Origin: Membranipora membranacea
Lineage: Eukaryota > Bryozoa > Gymnolaemata > Cheilostomatida > Membraniporidae
Reading direction: 5' to 3'
NCBI GenBank assembly: GCA_914767715.1
Contig: OU612067.1
Span: 6,696,001-6,760,000 of the forward strand
Length of the DNA stretch: 64,000 nucleotides
Position numbers and translations under genes: made by a program. Under the pieces are notes generated by a model. That model was not told the DNA's origin. It saw only the letters and a program-made list of their open reading frames with translations, and ran no database searches. How positions within the stretch are numbered: position 1 is the stretch's first letter; each line of letters starts with the position of its first letter. Shown piece by piece: positions 24,560 to 36,072 of this stretch.

Positions 24560-26040
24560 TGTTAATTTATTATCACAACAGTTAGGCAGAAGAGAAAGTG
24601 AATCACACACCATAGTATGCTAGGATGAGACGGTTGTAGAGTCAACTGATTTTGTTTAACTTTTGTAATTGTCACATCAGGTCAAAGGATTGTCATGGCA
24701 ATCGAGGACGATTGCAACCAGGGGAGTGCATATGTCGCATCTACAGCAGCAAACAGGATAATTTCTATATCAACATCAGATACAATAAGAACATCCAATA
24801 TTATAGCCAGCATCATCATCAGTACACTCAACCTCGACGCGAGGACACGCAGTTACCAGCTAGTGCATATCACCTCGAATCGGGGACAGGCAAATATATG
24901 CAAATCTAAATTCTATTCTTAATACTGGTGCCACCCTAACGCCAGAACCGTGACAACCATGACAATGCAGTAAATGTGGCGCCAACCGAGACAATTCAGA
25001 ATTAGCATAATGCCGGACTTACACCAACCCACACTTGCGGCCGATCAACCCTGGATCAACCCACTCTTGCGGCCGATCAACCCTCTTTTTGCGGTAATTG
25101 AAAATTGTGTTTATTTCTTGTTTTTTTGCTTATTGACGTCAGCAGTTTTTTAATGTGTCTGGAACCATGCTATATAAGAGCATGGTTCACCAATGGAAAG
25201 CATTATCTGTTTGTCGACCCTCTGGTCGACAAGCAGCGCTCTTTTGTTTGCAACTTCATTCAGAGACAGGTCAGTTTTTTTTTAAACATGAAAGTTTTAC
25301 ATTTTTTATCATAGTATTTTCATTTATTATACATTAGTGATATTTATAGGGAAATAGAACTTACCTTATTATTTGATAATGGCACAGTACAACACTTGGT
25401 TGGATTATTTATATCATCAACTAATTTAGTTAAATGAATTAAATTGAGCATGCATGGCATCATTAACTAGAAAGTATAACTTGTTGAAATAAGACATGCA
25501 TTGTTTAAGTTGAATTGCGTTTGATGTTAAACTTGATAAGAATTAAAAGGCATGCTCTTGAGTCATCATACCGAGCTCGTGAGCACAGATCCAGGAATCC
25601 CACATAATTGTAACCTGAAAGATATTTTATAACTTGAATCGGTGCAATATAGAAAATTTAGACAATTTATATGACAAGGCTCCATAAGGCAATAACTAGT
25701 AGGTTGGTTGAATGGTGGTAAGATCCGTATCTGGAAAGTAATATGTGAACATTAATAAACATTCACGCATAATGCATAAAGATTGAATTCAATTACATAT
25801 TCATGAATAAAATAAAAAAAATTCATCATCAAGAGATTCAACACAATTTACCATTACTTAAAGTTAATGTTCACTGCCATGTTGCCTGGCTCTCCACTCA
25901 ACGCTGACAAACACTGACTCATGTTAGCTATCAATGTTATTACAAAGGAAAGCACAGATCATATTACTGGTCATAAGTTATTGCTTTATAGCAAAGAGGC
26001 AAAATTTAGTGTTTATAGATATTATGTGTGATAGATACAG
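24560..26040. other. No gene recognised; two short palindromes
   Basis: No motif-bearing frame is seen. GAACCATGCT (25162-25171) pairs with AGCATGGTTC (25179-25188) around a TATATAAG-like loop, followed by GTCGAC-CCTCTG-GTCGAC near 25216. Together with a splice-donor-like CAGGTCAG at about 25267 this could be a promoter/leader of a lost element. CACTTGCGGCCGATCAACCC is repeated twice near 25030-25080. Confidence 0.35.
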
Positions 26041-26479
26041 TATTTGCATCAACAAAAACTGTCCAAATACACTCCTACCACAGGGGTTGATGCAATACGA
26101 CACAGACGGCAATTCCCCTCTTCTGTAAAATGGAAACCGTCTCGGAGAAAGTATTTCTCCCCGAGACGGCTATGCTTCCAAAATAGAAGATAGGGATATC
26201 TGCTGCATCTCTCTTTCATGCAAGCGTTAAATGCATCTGTCAGCTCTGAAAACTTGGCCTTGGTAACAAACTTGGGCCTAACTCTATACATGATATTACC
26301 AAAAACTACAACTTTAGCAGCCTGGGAATGTTTTAAGAAGTTACATTCATTGGCCACTACCTCCGGTTTCTACCCAGGGTGCTCTATATCATTCCCACCC
26401 AGGTGGACTACCAGAATGGAGAGCCGTAGGGTAATTATCTGCAAAAGCAGAATAAATTCTTATATTAGGAAATTACTTG

Positions 26480-26488
26480 GTATTTTTC
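26480..26488. repeat. Left 9-bp target-site duplication
   Basis: GTATTTTTC directly precedes the terminal inverted repeat starting GCAAACGGTAATATTATACC and is repeated exactly after the other end at 31698-31706. Confidence 0.85.
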
Positions 26489-26587
26489 GCAAACGGTAAT
26501 ATTATACCAAATCCCATGTGAGAGAAAATTACAACGAATAGGTGAATATGTGAATAGTAGAATATCCATTCTCTTCGATTCCACAAG

Positions 26588-26935
26588 CTCAGAAATTCCT
26601 AGCCGAATAGTGAATAACCGAATAATCTTATTCATCATCTCTATAAGCTCAAAAAATTCCTAGCCGAACAGTGAATAACCGAATAATCTTATCCATCATC
26701 TCTATAAGCTCAGAAATTCCTAGCCGAATAGTGAATAACTGAATAATCTTATCCACCATCTCTATAAGCTCAAAAATTCCTAGCCGAATAGTGAATAACC
26801 GAATAATCTTATTCATCATCTCTATAAGCTCAGAAATTCCTAGCAGAATAGTGAATAAACGAATAATCTTATTCATCATCTCTATAAGCTCAGAAATTCC
26901 TAGCCGAATAGTGAATAACCAAATAATCCAATGAT
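26588..26935. repeat. 60-bp minisatellite, left arm
   Basis: About six copies of CTCAGAAATTCCTAGCCGAA plus TAGTGAATAACCGAATAATC and TTATTCATCATCTCTATAAG. They are the reverse complement of the units at 31138-31610. Because 60 is divisible by three, several frames stay open; these frames are not genes. Confidence 0.95.
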
Positions 26936-27962
26936 GCGCTGAAACATAGATATTTTATTGTGATTCTATATATGAAAATGCTTGCACATTTCTACAAAGG
27001 CAACAACTTTTAGTGTGATATAAAACGAGAAAAAAGTTTGCTATTATTATTATTATTCACTCAGTCACAGTCAGTCTTTTTCCCTCAACGTCTCTTGGCC
27101 TTTATCTTTTTTCTGTAATAAAAGAGTCATTACTTTTCATAACGGACATATCCACACATGCAAAAACATGTTGGTTAGCGCAAGTGACATGTAGTAAGTC
27201 GTTCACAGATCGTTCATTCAGATCGTTCCAGATCACCCTTTACTTCCTTTATACTCATAACACAACATATAGACATACAGTAGGCCTCGACATATATAAA
27301 ATATGATGTATCCTTTGCAACATTGTATGAAAAAGTATAAAATATAGTATCGAGAAAGTTCATCAAACTAAATCACTGCAAATTTCCTTTCATCGTGGAG
27401 TTCCAATAGTCTGAGTTATCTCACGTAATAGAAATAACCGAATCCTTGTGTTGTCTGCATATCGACCCATTAACAATGAAGATAAATTACAGTGACAGAC
27501 TGGCCTCAGAAATAGAGAATGCAATAATTAAGAACTGTATGATGCTACAAAAAGTTGAGAATTTTGCCATCATCATGCATAGTAAGGGTAGTATTTCATA
27601 TATCATACCATATCCTCCCGAGTCGCTGACTGCGCCTGGGTGGTCCTGCATGCTCTAGAAACACGAGAAAAAAGAGATGGTTAACATTTGCAATAATGAG
27701 TCTGGTACAGCAAAAAAATACCATAAATGGTTGTGCTATCCATACGCACAACTTCTTTTTTTAACAACAGTCCAGTCTTGACTCGTCTACTAGTATCAAA
27801 GTAAATAAAAATACAGTACTAATAATATACAATGTTTACACTGGTATGCTTAATCTGAGATAGGTAGGAACTCGGATTTATTGGTGGTGGATGTAAAGAA
27901 ATAAATATCAATATCCAAGAATCCCTACGAGTGAGTGTATTGACAAGCCCTAAACATGATCC

Positions 27963-28055
27963 TGTTATCAGTACCTGATTTTGTGACAGCTTTTCTTTGT
28001 TTGTGTGTAGAAGGTGCAAAGTTTTTAACATCAACTTTGCTATGACCATCTACTA
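27963..28055 (-). other. Candidate exon inside the foldback-like element
   Basis: On the minus strand TTTTGCAG precedes an open stretch (VPVVDGHSKVDVKNFAPS, then THKQRKAVTKS) that ends at a GTACTG donor, phase 1 to phase 1. A second possible exon, rich in Arg (EHAGPPRRSQRLGR), lies near 27604-27655. These could belong to a captured or element-encoded gene, but no family is recognisable. Confidence 0.25.
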
Positions 28056-28253
28056 CTGGTACTGCAAAATTATGACAGGTAACTTTAGGTAAAATCTCAC
28101 ATAAAACAAGTCCTAGTGCAGTATGCAGACATTTATAAAGCGTTATATCTAAGTGTTTTTGGTTTTACGGGAGGGGGCTTTGAGGTGTCTTGGTTTGGGG
28201 TTTTGGGGTATGTTTTTGAAATTTTCGGGTAGTGGCGAAATGTGATTCGCGAA

Positions 28254-28320
28254 ATGTTGCGGATTTCCTAGTGCACACATCGTATCTTTCGAGATGTTTG
28301 CACTAGGAAATCCGCAACAT
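28254..28320. repeat. 21-bp perfect inverted repeat (hairpin)
   Basis: The 21 bases at 28254-28274 (ATGTTGCGGATTTCCTAGTG then C) are exactly complementary to 28300-28320. Pairing continues into the loop for six more pairs with one mismatch, so an RNA copy would fold into a stem of about 27 pairs. Confidence 0.9.
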
Positions 28321-28491
28321 ACACAAAACAAGATACACAAAACATGTAGGCCTGGACCCTTTATGCTTAGGACATTATGCGCTATAAGAAAATCATTGTG
28401 CATTATTTTTGTCAGCAAAGCGGAACCGTAAAAAGCAATTTACATTGAAAACAAGAGAAGCTGTCAAATGAACTATGTCCCTTTTTCGGCT

Positions 28492-29434
28492 ATCAATAGC
28501 CTGGCATGAAAAGCCTCTCTGGGGGGGGGGGGGGGTGGGGAGAGGGCATGTCAACTTCCAACCCCAACTCCATTGGTCGACCTAGGTCGTCAGATTTGGG
28601 AAGTTATCCTCTCAAATTGAGAGAGGACAACTCACAAACTAAGCATTTTCTCTTTGAAAAGCGCTTAGAGGTAGGAATCGAAGGGGGTGCACGGGGATTA
28701 ATCATGTGAAGTGACAGGCAAGACCATTGGCTGATCAATGTAATTAGAGGCGGAGAATGGCCTTGGTCTCCGCCTCTAACAGCCAGTCCACATTGCGTTC
28801 TCAAGTGGTCAAGTGTGTTATATAAGAAATTGTGATTCGCAGACACCCATAAATAAAGTTGAATAGAAGCTATGATATTGCTATTGTTGTGTTGGCTCAT
28901 CACACTTGGGATTATTGGGTTTAATTACAACGGTCAATTTCAATCTTGACAACGGTATCTAGGCAACCTCTAAAACCATAAATTATAACGTCAAAATTGA
29001 CCAATAAGAGCTCGTATATTTTGAAGCGGATGATTTGAAATCATCGGAACTGGGCAATTTCGTATGACATTAGTCATATTTTCACCACTTTCCAATGCCA
29101 TTATTGGAATGAAAATTTATTGGGCGTGTGTATCACACAATTCCATTAAAAAAAATTCCCATTAAAAATAATTCACTGCTTCTCCTCTTAATTCCGAAAA
29201 AGCAGGAGGAATTTGAATGCTGCTAACCCCATTTGAATTTGATATGGCTGGGTGATCGCTTTACATTGACTGGCCCTTATATACCGGTCGAGGCACTTTA
29301 ATACAAAAAGTTTATGAGTTGTCCTCTCTCAATTTGAGAGGATTTGGAAGTTGACAAGCCCTCTCGCCACCCGTATCCCCCCCCCCCCCCCCCCCCCCCC
29401 CAGAGAGGCTTGTCAAGACAGGCTAGGCTATCAA
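28492..29434. mobile_element. Nested ~940-bp MITE-like element with inverted ends
   Basis: The left end (GATAGCC-type, then AAAAGCCTCTCTGGGGG, TGTCAACTTCC, CCTCTCAAATTGAGAGAGGA) recurs as reverse complement at 29305-29434, with poly-G opposite poly-C. The left arm carries about 45 extra bases. In the middle, TTAGAGGCGGAGA (28744-28756) pairs with 28767-28779. No coding frame is seen. It lies wholly inside the larger foldback-like element. Confidence 0.7.
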
Positions 29435-30078
29435 CTACTTGTCCTCCAAAGAACTACGTACCTTGTTCTGTAGGGTTAGCCTCATCAACTACTTGTGCTC
29501 CATGTGTATATACTTTCTCTGTAAAAGAGACCAAATAGTTTTATAACAAGCCATTTTTATTTGTAGCCCTCATTTTGTATCAAATTAAACGCTTTAAAGG
29601 ATTTGCCTATAAACCTACACACGTCAGTTTTACACTGTGACAAACCGCCGACTGCAGTCTCTATTCAATGAAAAGAATCATACCCTTTTGTGACCTAAAA
29701 TATCTTAGGGTTCCGATTAGCTTTCTCTGCGAAAGGATTAGGATGTGCGTATGAATCCAAATTTTTGCCAATCTGCTGACAGCATAGTGAGCCATATATA
29801 AAAAGAAACTGTCAACTACCTATTCGAGGGGCCGCTGCATGCGTCGGGAATTGATGGGGCTCCACTATCAAACATCCACTTACTGTGGGTGAAATTTTGA
29901 TAGTGGAGCGCCACAAAATACATACCTGGGCAGCGGTTATTTGGTTATCAACTACTTGTCCTCAAATGAACTACGTACCTTGTTCTGTAGGGTTAGCCTC
30001 ATCAACTACTTGTGCTCCATGTGCATCTACTTTCTCTTTAAAAGAGACCAAGTAGTTTTATAACAAGCCATCAATTTT
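29428..30078. repeat. ~130-bp direct duplication
   Basis: 29428-29560 and 29944-30075 share TATCAACTACTTGTCCTC, AACTACGTACCTTGTTCTGT and AGTTTTATAACAAGCCAT with few differences. Between the copies a 14-bp inverted repeat pairs 29859-29872 with 29896-29909. Confidence 0.85.
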
Positions 30079-30894
30079 GATTTATTTGGATTTTGGAGTT
30101 CTCCCTCCTGTCCTCCCTCCACTCTTCTAGAATACAGAGGGCAATAATGGTAAAAACACTGCAAGAAAAGATCTCACAACATTTTGCATTACATGACATT
30201 GTAATTGACTAGTAAGTCTGTACAACAGGTACCGGTTGGGAGTGAACACAATCAAATTTAAAGACTGGAAAAGGAAGCATAGTAGAAAACTTAGAATTGA
30301 CAATTTTCTTATAAAAGAGGGAATATATTTTGTCGTATGTTGTAATGTCGGAATCAGGCTTTGTGAATAAGTTGTCAGATAAAGCTTTGTATCCACTTAA
30401 TATAAGCACCCACCTCCACTCGTATATGGTATAATGTAAAAGTTCTTAAACTTCGCTCCTTCCTGGCTTTTCTTCTCTACAAAGAAAAGTCTAATACTTC
30501 TCAAACCATAAACTATCGATCAAGGACGCTAAGATGAGCTAGAGGTATCCAGGGACATACCCCAACACTTGATTATTGCCAAAACTGCATGTGGAGTCGT
30601 AATCCATGCCTCTCATCTTGGTGAAAAAAGTAAGATATATATAGTTGTGAAGAAACCATTGTTATGCTTTTATTAATAACTCGGAGTTGTCCTCTCAATT
30701 AAATAGACAGACATTTTCTAAATCGAATAACGTCTTGTTGTCATTAATTTCAATGGCTGTGGTAAACTATTACTTCGCAGAAGAGAAGAAAATGAGAAAT
30801 TCTTCTTCCAATTGTTGATCTTGTGGATAATTCAACTCAATCTCTCCTGGCTTTAGAGAGGAAAGAGAACATCACAACTCAGTGAAATCCAGTC

Positions 30895-30956
30895 CATAGC
30901 GTATAGTGATGGTATACATATAAATTATAATATGGAGACCATCACTATACGCTATG
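30895..30956. repeat. 19-bp perfect inverted repeat (hairpin)
   Basis: CATAGCGTATAGTGATGGT (30895-30913) is the exact reverse complement of 30938-30956, with a 24-base loop. Arm and loop sizes resemble the hairpins at 28254 and 29859. Confidence 0.9.
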
Positions 30957-31106
30957 CAATGCGTATGGAATGGATGAGCAATAACAATAATTATAAATTT
31001 GGGAGCGAAAGTACCACTATAAATACCACCACAGAGTGCAGGACAGGATAGGAGATGAGAATCCATACCTGGGGCACCGTGATACGACCTTAGATGATGC
31101 CCTGTA

Positions 31107-31134
31107 CAGATAATGAGTAATTACTCATTATCTG
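31107..31134. repeat. 28-bp perfect palindrome next to the right arm
   Basis: CAGATAATGAGTAA is followed with no spacer by its reverse complement, ending at the point where the right-arm 60-bp repeats begin. Confidence 0.9.
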
Positions 31135-31137
31135 GAC

Positions 31138-31610
31138 AGATTATTCGGTCATTCACTATTCCGCCGGGATTTTCTGAGCTTATAGAGATGATGAATAAGA
31201 ATATTCGGTTATTCACAATTCGGCTGTGAATTTCTGAGCTTATTGAGATGGTGGATAAGATTATTCGGTTATTCATTATTCGGCTGGGAATTTCTGCCCT
31301 TATAGAGATGATGAATAAGATTATTCGGTTATTCACTATTTGGCTGGGAATTTCTGAGCTTATTGAGATGGTGGATAAGATTATTCTGTTACTCACTATT
31401 CGGCTGGGAATTTCTGAGCTTCTTGAGATGGTGGATAAGATTATTCGGTTATTCACTATTCGGCTGGGAATTTCTGAGCTTATTGAGATGGTGGATAAGT
31501 TTATTCGGTTATTCACTATTCGGCTGGGAATTTCTGAGCTTATTGAGATGGTGGATAAGTTTATTCGGTTATTCACTATTCGGCTGGGAATTTCTGAGCT
31601 TGTGGAATCG
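31138..31610. repeat. 60-bp minisatellite, right arm
   Basis: About eight copies of TTATTCGGTTATTCACTATT plus CGGCTGGGAATTTCTGAGCT and TATTGAGATGGTGGATAAG. It is the inverted counterpart of the left array, with two more copies. All frames stay open because of the 60-base period. Confidence 0.95.
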
Positions 31611-31697
31611 AAGAGTATGGTTATTCTACTATTCACATATTCACCTATTCGTTGTAATTTTCTCTCACATGGGATTTGGTATAATATTACCGTTTGC

Positions 31698-31706
31698 GTA
31701 TTTTTC
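31698..31706. repeat. Right 9-bp target-site duplication
   Basis: GTATTTTTC immediately follows CCGTTTGC, matching the copy at 26480-26488. Confidence 0.85.
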
Positions 31707-32169
31707 TGCTCTTTTAAAAATTTAGAAATAATTTATACGTGTTTTCTTTTCGATCAAACACTTGTTGCACCCGAAGCTTTGCACTGTACTTACAGGAAGC
31801 TTTCCAAACTAAGCCCCGCTTACTCCATTCAGCTGGACCACCTGGAGTTGACTCCCTTCTGCTGATATATTCAATCCCTAAAACAAGAATCAAATAAAGA
31901 ATAAACAAAGGATGATGGCGAAATGATCTACTGTGTCACAAATCATACAAATCATTATACGCTGTAAATTTCCCTCCACAGCAGCAACAAGCACTTGTGA
32001 GGCAATGATTATTGGTCATAGAGCTCAATTAAAAGTTAAGATTAGACTTACTTTTCTATTCATAATCTCCTTCAACCAGGTAATGTAACTTTGGCCAATA
32101 ATGGCCGTTGTAGGCCCTGCCATCCGGTTTTGATATTTTGTGTTTGTGTTTTTGTTACTGGAGGCCATT

Positions 32170-33930
32170 TTTTGAGTTTGGCTATTGTCTTTCTGTAATA
32201 CAGAGAAAATTAAATTGTTACTGCAAGAATGAAGAGTGGAGAAAGTTTGGGGTTTTCATAATGGTGGATTGAGATATTGTTACGTTCCCGCAACATAGTA
32301 ACAATATATCATAGTAACTTGTTGTAGTCACATCGTGCATGGACTGAAACTTTTCATCTACTCCACCAGCGCAACCGAGCACATCCATGCATATCATCAT
32401 TCTGGGGCAACTAGAGCAGAGGGAAGGTGTGGGTAGTATGGGCTTGAGATTCGGTGTTATATCACCAAAATGGCAATGTTAACACCTATTGCTTTCTCGA
32501 GTAGAGGATAATGCCAAAGTGAGAATATCTGATTCTAGCCATTGACTGAACATTGTGAGTGCAAAAAGTAATTAGGCAAGTGCAGAGCAGCAAAGCAATA
32601 TCGAAACTTAACAGGAGATAGAAAAGCAAAGAAACTTGTAGGTGGCTTAGGGGATATGTAGATACTTCAAGCAAATGACTTAATCACGAGTCTGATCCAC
32701 AGTGCAACATCATGCTTCACACCCCTTTGCTAGCTCTACAAGTAAACGATCAAGATAATGAAAGTCAAGGCCCAACAGAGCAGCATCTCGCTTCGCACTG
32801 TTAAGGAAATATATGACTTGGCAGGGCATAATTATGAGTCTGATCCACAGTGCAGCATCGCGCTTCACACCTCTTTGCAAACTTACTAGTTGTGCTCGGA
32901 TAGGACAATGGTGATTATTGGCAACAATAGATCGTTGTAAGAGATGGTGTTCTTGTATTGAATGAAATATTGTACCCTGTTGACAAAACAAAAGTGCATG
33001 GTTAAAACACAGTATGGATTTGATTTCAATGGTGAAATAAAAATTTCTTGCCATATTAAAAAACAGGATAACTATTAAAAATATTATCCCGGGAATTAGG
33101 AAGATAAACTTTATCAAGTTAAATATGAAACGAAATTATAATGTCGAATTGCAATGATCAATGTTTTGCGGATTACTTAATCATCGTCACAAAAATTATA
33201 CATTTAGATTTTATAATCACGACTTACAATTACTGGTGGGATAAGTGTCAAACCGAGCAATGGGGTGAGTTTGTACTCTAAAGGCACTCTTAAAATTCCT
33301 GATGCAACTGAAAACGAAAATAATAAGCAGTGACAATAACTGATTGTGATCGACGAGCAGAGCCTGACCTCGATGCCGCATTATAAGTGATTGAATAATC
33401 ATATCGATATGATTACTGATGATATACACTTGGAGATGAAGTGATCGGATCGAAGTGTAGTGTGGTATTTCTAGATCGATATTACTCAGGCAACATGTTG
33501 TAGATAGGCGTACAATGGATAAAACGTCTGTCATTACTGCTGAATTGCCACAGCGAGTTAAACACTATTGTTAATACCTAATTTAGTTCCCAAACTTTAA
33601 AACATTTATAGTGCCAAAAACGATAAGAAAATGAGTACAATTAAACTCACCACCATATCGAGAGGTGTCTAGCTTTAGTGTTCAGTGGTCGATGTCCATT
33701 ATAAACTGTTCAGAGTATTCATTGTGATGGTTGATTGAATACAATTACCATGTAGAATATGGTTAAATACAGATACACTGAGTCAGGATATTTTAGAGCG
33801 ACATTAAAATAACCGTGCTGGCTGATGTTGACAGTTCGCCAGTCTTACACAAACTGAATTGACGGATGAGGCTAGCACAAATCTGATTGGCTGATTTGAG
33901 AAAAGATAGACAACTCTTTTAGATTAAAGA
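32170..33930. other. No gene recognised; short direct repeat
   Basis: AGTCTGATCCACAGTGCA followed by a C-rich stretch (32688-32735) is repeated at 32834-32880. Several minus-strand frames exist (for example 32710-33117 and 33217-33534), hydrophobic and without motifs, and I do not believe they are genes. Confidence 0.4.
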
Positions 33931-33956
33931 TTTAGATTCAGATTAAACTTCCTAAT

Positions 33957-34893
33957 ACACTAGTTAAGCCATAATCTGTAATAGGGAGATCTGCAAACAC
34001 ATCAGGGAGGAGAACCTCATAGTTTTCAGAATCCTCGAAGGTCTCCTCATCTTTCCAATATACCCAACATATACTGTTACGTTGCCTACTTTCCAAGGTC
34101 TGTAATGTTGTTAGGGTATGATAACACCAGTCTGTTTGTACAGGTGTTAGCAGTCGAAGCTCTTGGATCTGTGACTTCACTGAATCCTATTGTTGGTTGT
34201 AGAGAGGAACCTAATGGGAGCTTGCCCTCACTACTCCTGTGCAGAATCTTAGGGTCATTGCCAGAGTTAACTTAACATCACCATACTTCCGTGAACTCCC
34301 TAAAAGGAAAAGTATGTAAGCATCATAATCAACGTCTTTAGTTAGATAGGTAGTCAGTTGCTATAAGCTACTATGTGGCCGCCAACTTGTGGAAAAATAT
34401 TGATACTAAGCGTGTGAAATATGGCTACAGTGTTACTCACTTCATTCGGACCCTAACATAGAGGTTATAAACCCATCAATGGACACCAAGGAACCAACAA
34501 TTTTGGTCTGAATTAGGAGTCCAAAAATGAAGTAACACTACTGCATGTATTCGTTTTGTGGATTTTGCAATGTGGATTGCTTCTGGTGCTGAGATGAACA
34601 TGAGATTATGCTGCAAACTGCTAACACATCAGGGAGGAGAACCTCACAGTTTTCAGAATCACCGAAGGCTCACAATGTTGTCAGCCGGAGAATTTTTTCC
34701 TAGTAAAACCATATCAGGTTCCATATTGACAAATTGTCCTCCAGGTAGATGGTCTTTGAGGTATCTTTTAACCACTACCAGAAACTCACTTCCTACAGCT
34801 TTGATAAAGTTCAATGTTTCACTATCAATCTCATACCCGAGCAGATGCTCATGCACTTTCTTAGAAAGTTCATTCCTTTCATGCCTGACAGGA
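33957..34893 (-). pseudogene. Two related coding-like fragments of an unknown family
   Basis: Minus-strand peptide DSENYEVLLPDVFADLPI (about 34050-33990) and DSENCEVLLPDVLAVC (about 34670-34615) are encoded by a ~55-bp near-identical DNA segment. Upstream of the second lies a longer frame, 34886-34659 (HERNELSKKVHEHLLGYEID, LPGGQFVN, MVLLGKNSPADN), that breaks before the shared part. They look like degenerate copies of the same gene. I do not know the family. Confidence 0.35.
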
Positions 34894-34907
34894 AGATGAA
34901 GAGGTTA

Positions 34908-36060
34908 CACCATTGACCGTTACACGATGAGATCGGTTTTCGAGCCAGCTTTAAATCCTGTTTCTTGTGTTTGGATGAATGACTAGTTGGGCCATTTTAA
35001 ACATTAATTTGGGATGGGAAACAACATCAAATGCTTTGGAGAAGTCCAAGATAATTAGGTCTAACGTGGACAGTAAGTCGTAGCTACTTACAAAATCAGT
35101 TATGGTATTAAGTAGTTGGGTATCGCATCCGTGTTTATTACGAAAGCCATGTTGATGCTCGTATAGGATCTGATGTTTGTCAAGATAGGCATGGATGTTG
35201 TGTGCAATAATGTGTTCAAGGTTTTTACATAAAATTGAAGTAAGAGAAATGGGCCTGTAATTGAGGGGATCTGACTTAGAATTTTTCTTATGAACGGGGA
35301 TCACATTGGCCTGTCTCCAGTCACTAGGGACTGTAGACGTTGTAATAGAGTACTGGTAAATTTTAGCAACAGTTTTGTAGATGTAGGGGGCAAGAAACTT
35401 CAGGAGTGCTGGCGAGAGATTATCAGGTCCTGTACTTTTAGTAGGGTCTAATTTATTGAGCAGACTGAAAACTCCGTTCTCATCGATTCGAATTTCGTCA
35501 GTTTGTAGGTGTTTGGGAGAAACTGGTGTGGGAAGGGTATTGTCGTCCACAGTGAATACCGACGTGAATGCCTCCACAAAACTCTCTGCAATGCCCTGGT
35601 CTCCGCTGGTACCATTAATATTTTTGATGGTGTTATTTTTCCTCTTTTATTGTTTATGAAGTTATAAAGTGGTTTTGGGTTTCCCTGGGCCAGTTTGTCA
35701 CAAATATGTTCATTCACATAATTGTTAAAATCATCGTTCGTGAGTTTTTTGCGATGCTGATTTTGTTCCTCAAGTTTCCTAATATTGAAGTCAGAGTTAT
35801 CTTTTCTAAGGTTCTTTTTCATACGTCTACGTTTTCTAATCTCACGGATAGTGCTTCTGGTGTACCAGTGCTTCTTTCGGTTGGTGGCAGGGTAATTTGG
35901 TATATGAGTCGTGGCAATTTTGTGTATATTTGTTTTGAGTTCATTCCATACATGGTCTATTATGGGCTGAGCTGAAGAAATCATGTTGTCTACGGACTTG
36001 CCTAGGCAATGAAAATCCAGAGATAATTCATAATGATTTGCCTCTTCAAATTTGAAAAAT
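34908..36060 (-). pseudogene. LINE ORF2, linker and N-terminal reverse transcriptase
   Basis: The minus-strand frame 35984 to about 35640 gives the basic linker (IREIRKRRRMKKNLRKDNSD). After a frameshift, 35577-34951 gives the reverse-transcriptase fingers/palm: STGPDNLSPALLKFLAP, VIPVHKKNSKSDPLNYRPIS, FRNKHGCDTQLL and LIILDFSKAFDVVSHPKL. A further shift gives WLENRSHRVTVNGVTSSS to 34908. The endonuclease is absent and the catalytic FADD region would lie on the other, forward half. The gene is dead. Confidence 0.85.
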
Positions 36061-36072
36061 GTCCTACTGACT

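Larger units (their letters stand above)
26489..31697. mobile_element. Foldback/MULE-like element with long minisatellite-bearing inverted repeats
   Basis: The element is 5209 bases. Its ends are exact inverted copies: GCAAACGGTAATATTATACC at the left and the reverse complement ending CCGTTTGC at the right. The arms stay alike for about 100 bases of unique sequence and then through arrays of the same 60-bp repeat (about 6 copies left, 8 right). A 9-bp duplication GTATTTTTC flanks it. Long inverted repeats built of tandem repeats plus a 9-bp duplication fit Drosophila-type Foldback elements; 9-bp duplications are also usual for MULEs. The 4.2-kb interior has no recognisable transposase and is a nest of smaller palindromes. 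It sits in intron 2 of the SGNH gene, whose exons read through in phase once it is removed. Confidence 0.85.
26049..32168 (-). pseudogene. SGNH/GDSL-hydrolase-like gene, split by a mobile element
   Basis: Three exons in perfect phase on the minus strand: 32168-32052 (starts MASSNKNTNTKYQNR, contains AIIGQSYITWLKE), 31877-31794 (GLNISAEGSQLQVVQLNG, VSGA) and 26438-26049 (SILVVHLGGNDIEHPG, KVVVFGNIMYRVRPKF, DGFHFTEEGNCRLC). GQS is the GDSL-like block I, GGND block III and DGFH block V of SGNH hydrolases, so the serine, Gly-Asn and Asp-His elements are all visible over about 196 codons. Such small SGNH proteins are frequent in retroelements and expanded families of lower animals. Two in-frame TAG codons (GA*FGK in exon 2, HPG*KPEV in exon 3) break it. 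Intron 2 contains the 5.2-kb element at 26489-31697. Confidence 0.65.

Noticed and set aside
31248-31865. A 205-codon plus-strand frame made of ~20-residue repeats (MVDKIIRLFTIRLGISELIE type)
   Set aside because: It is the 60-bp minisatellite of the foldback arm read in frame. Other frames are open too, and the left arm gives the same peptide, so openness follows from the period, not from coding.
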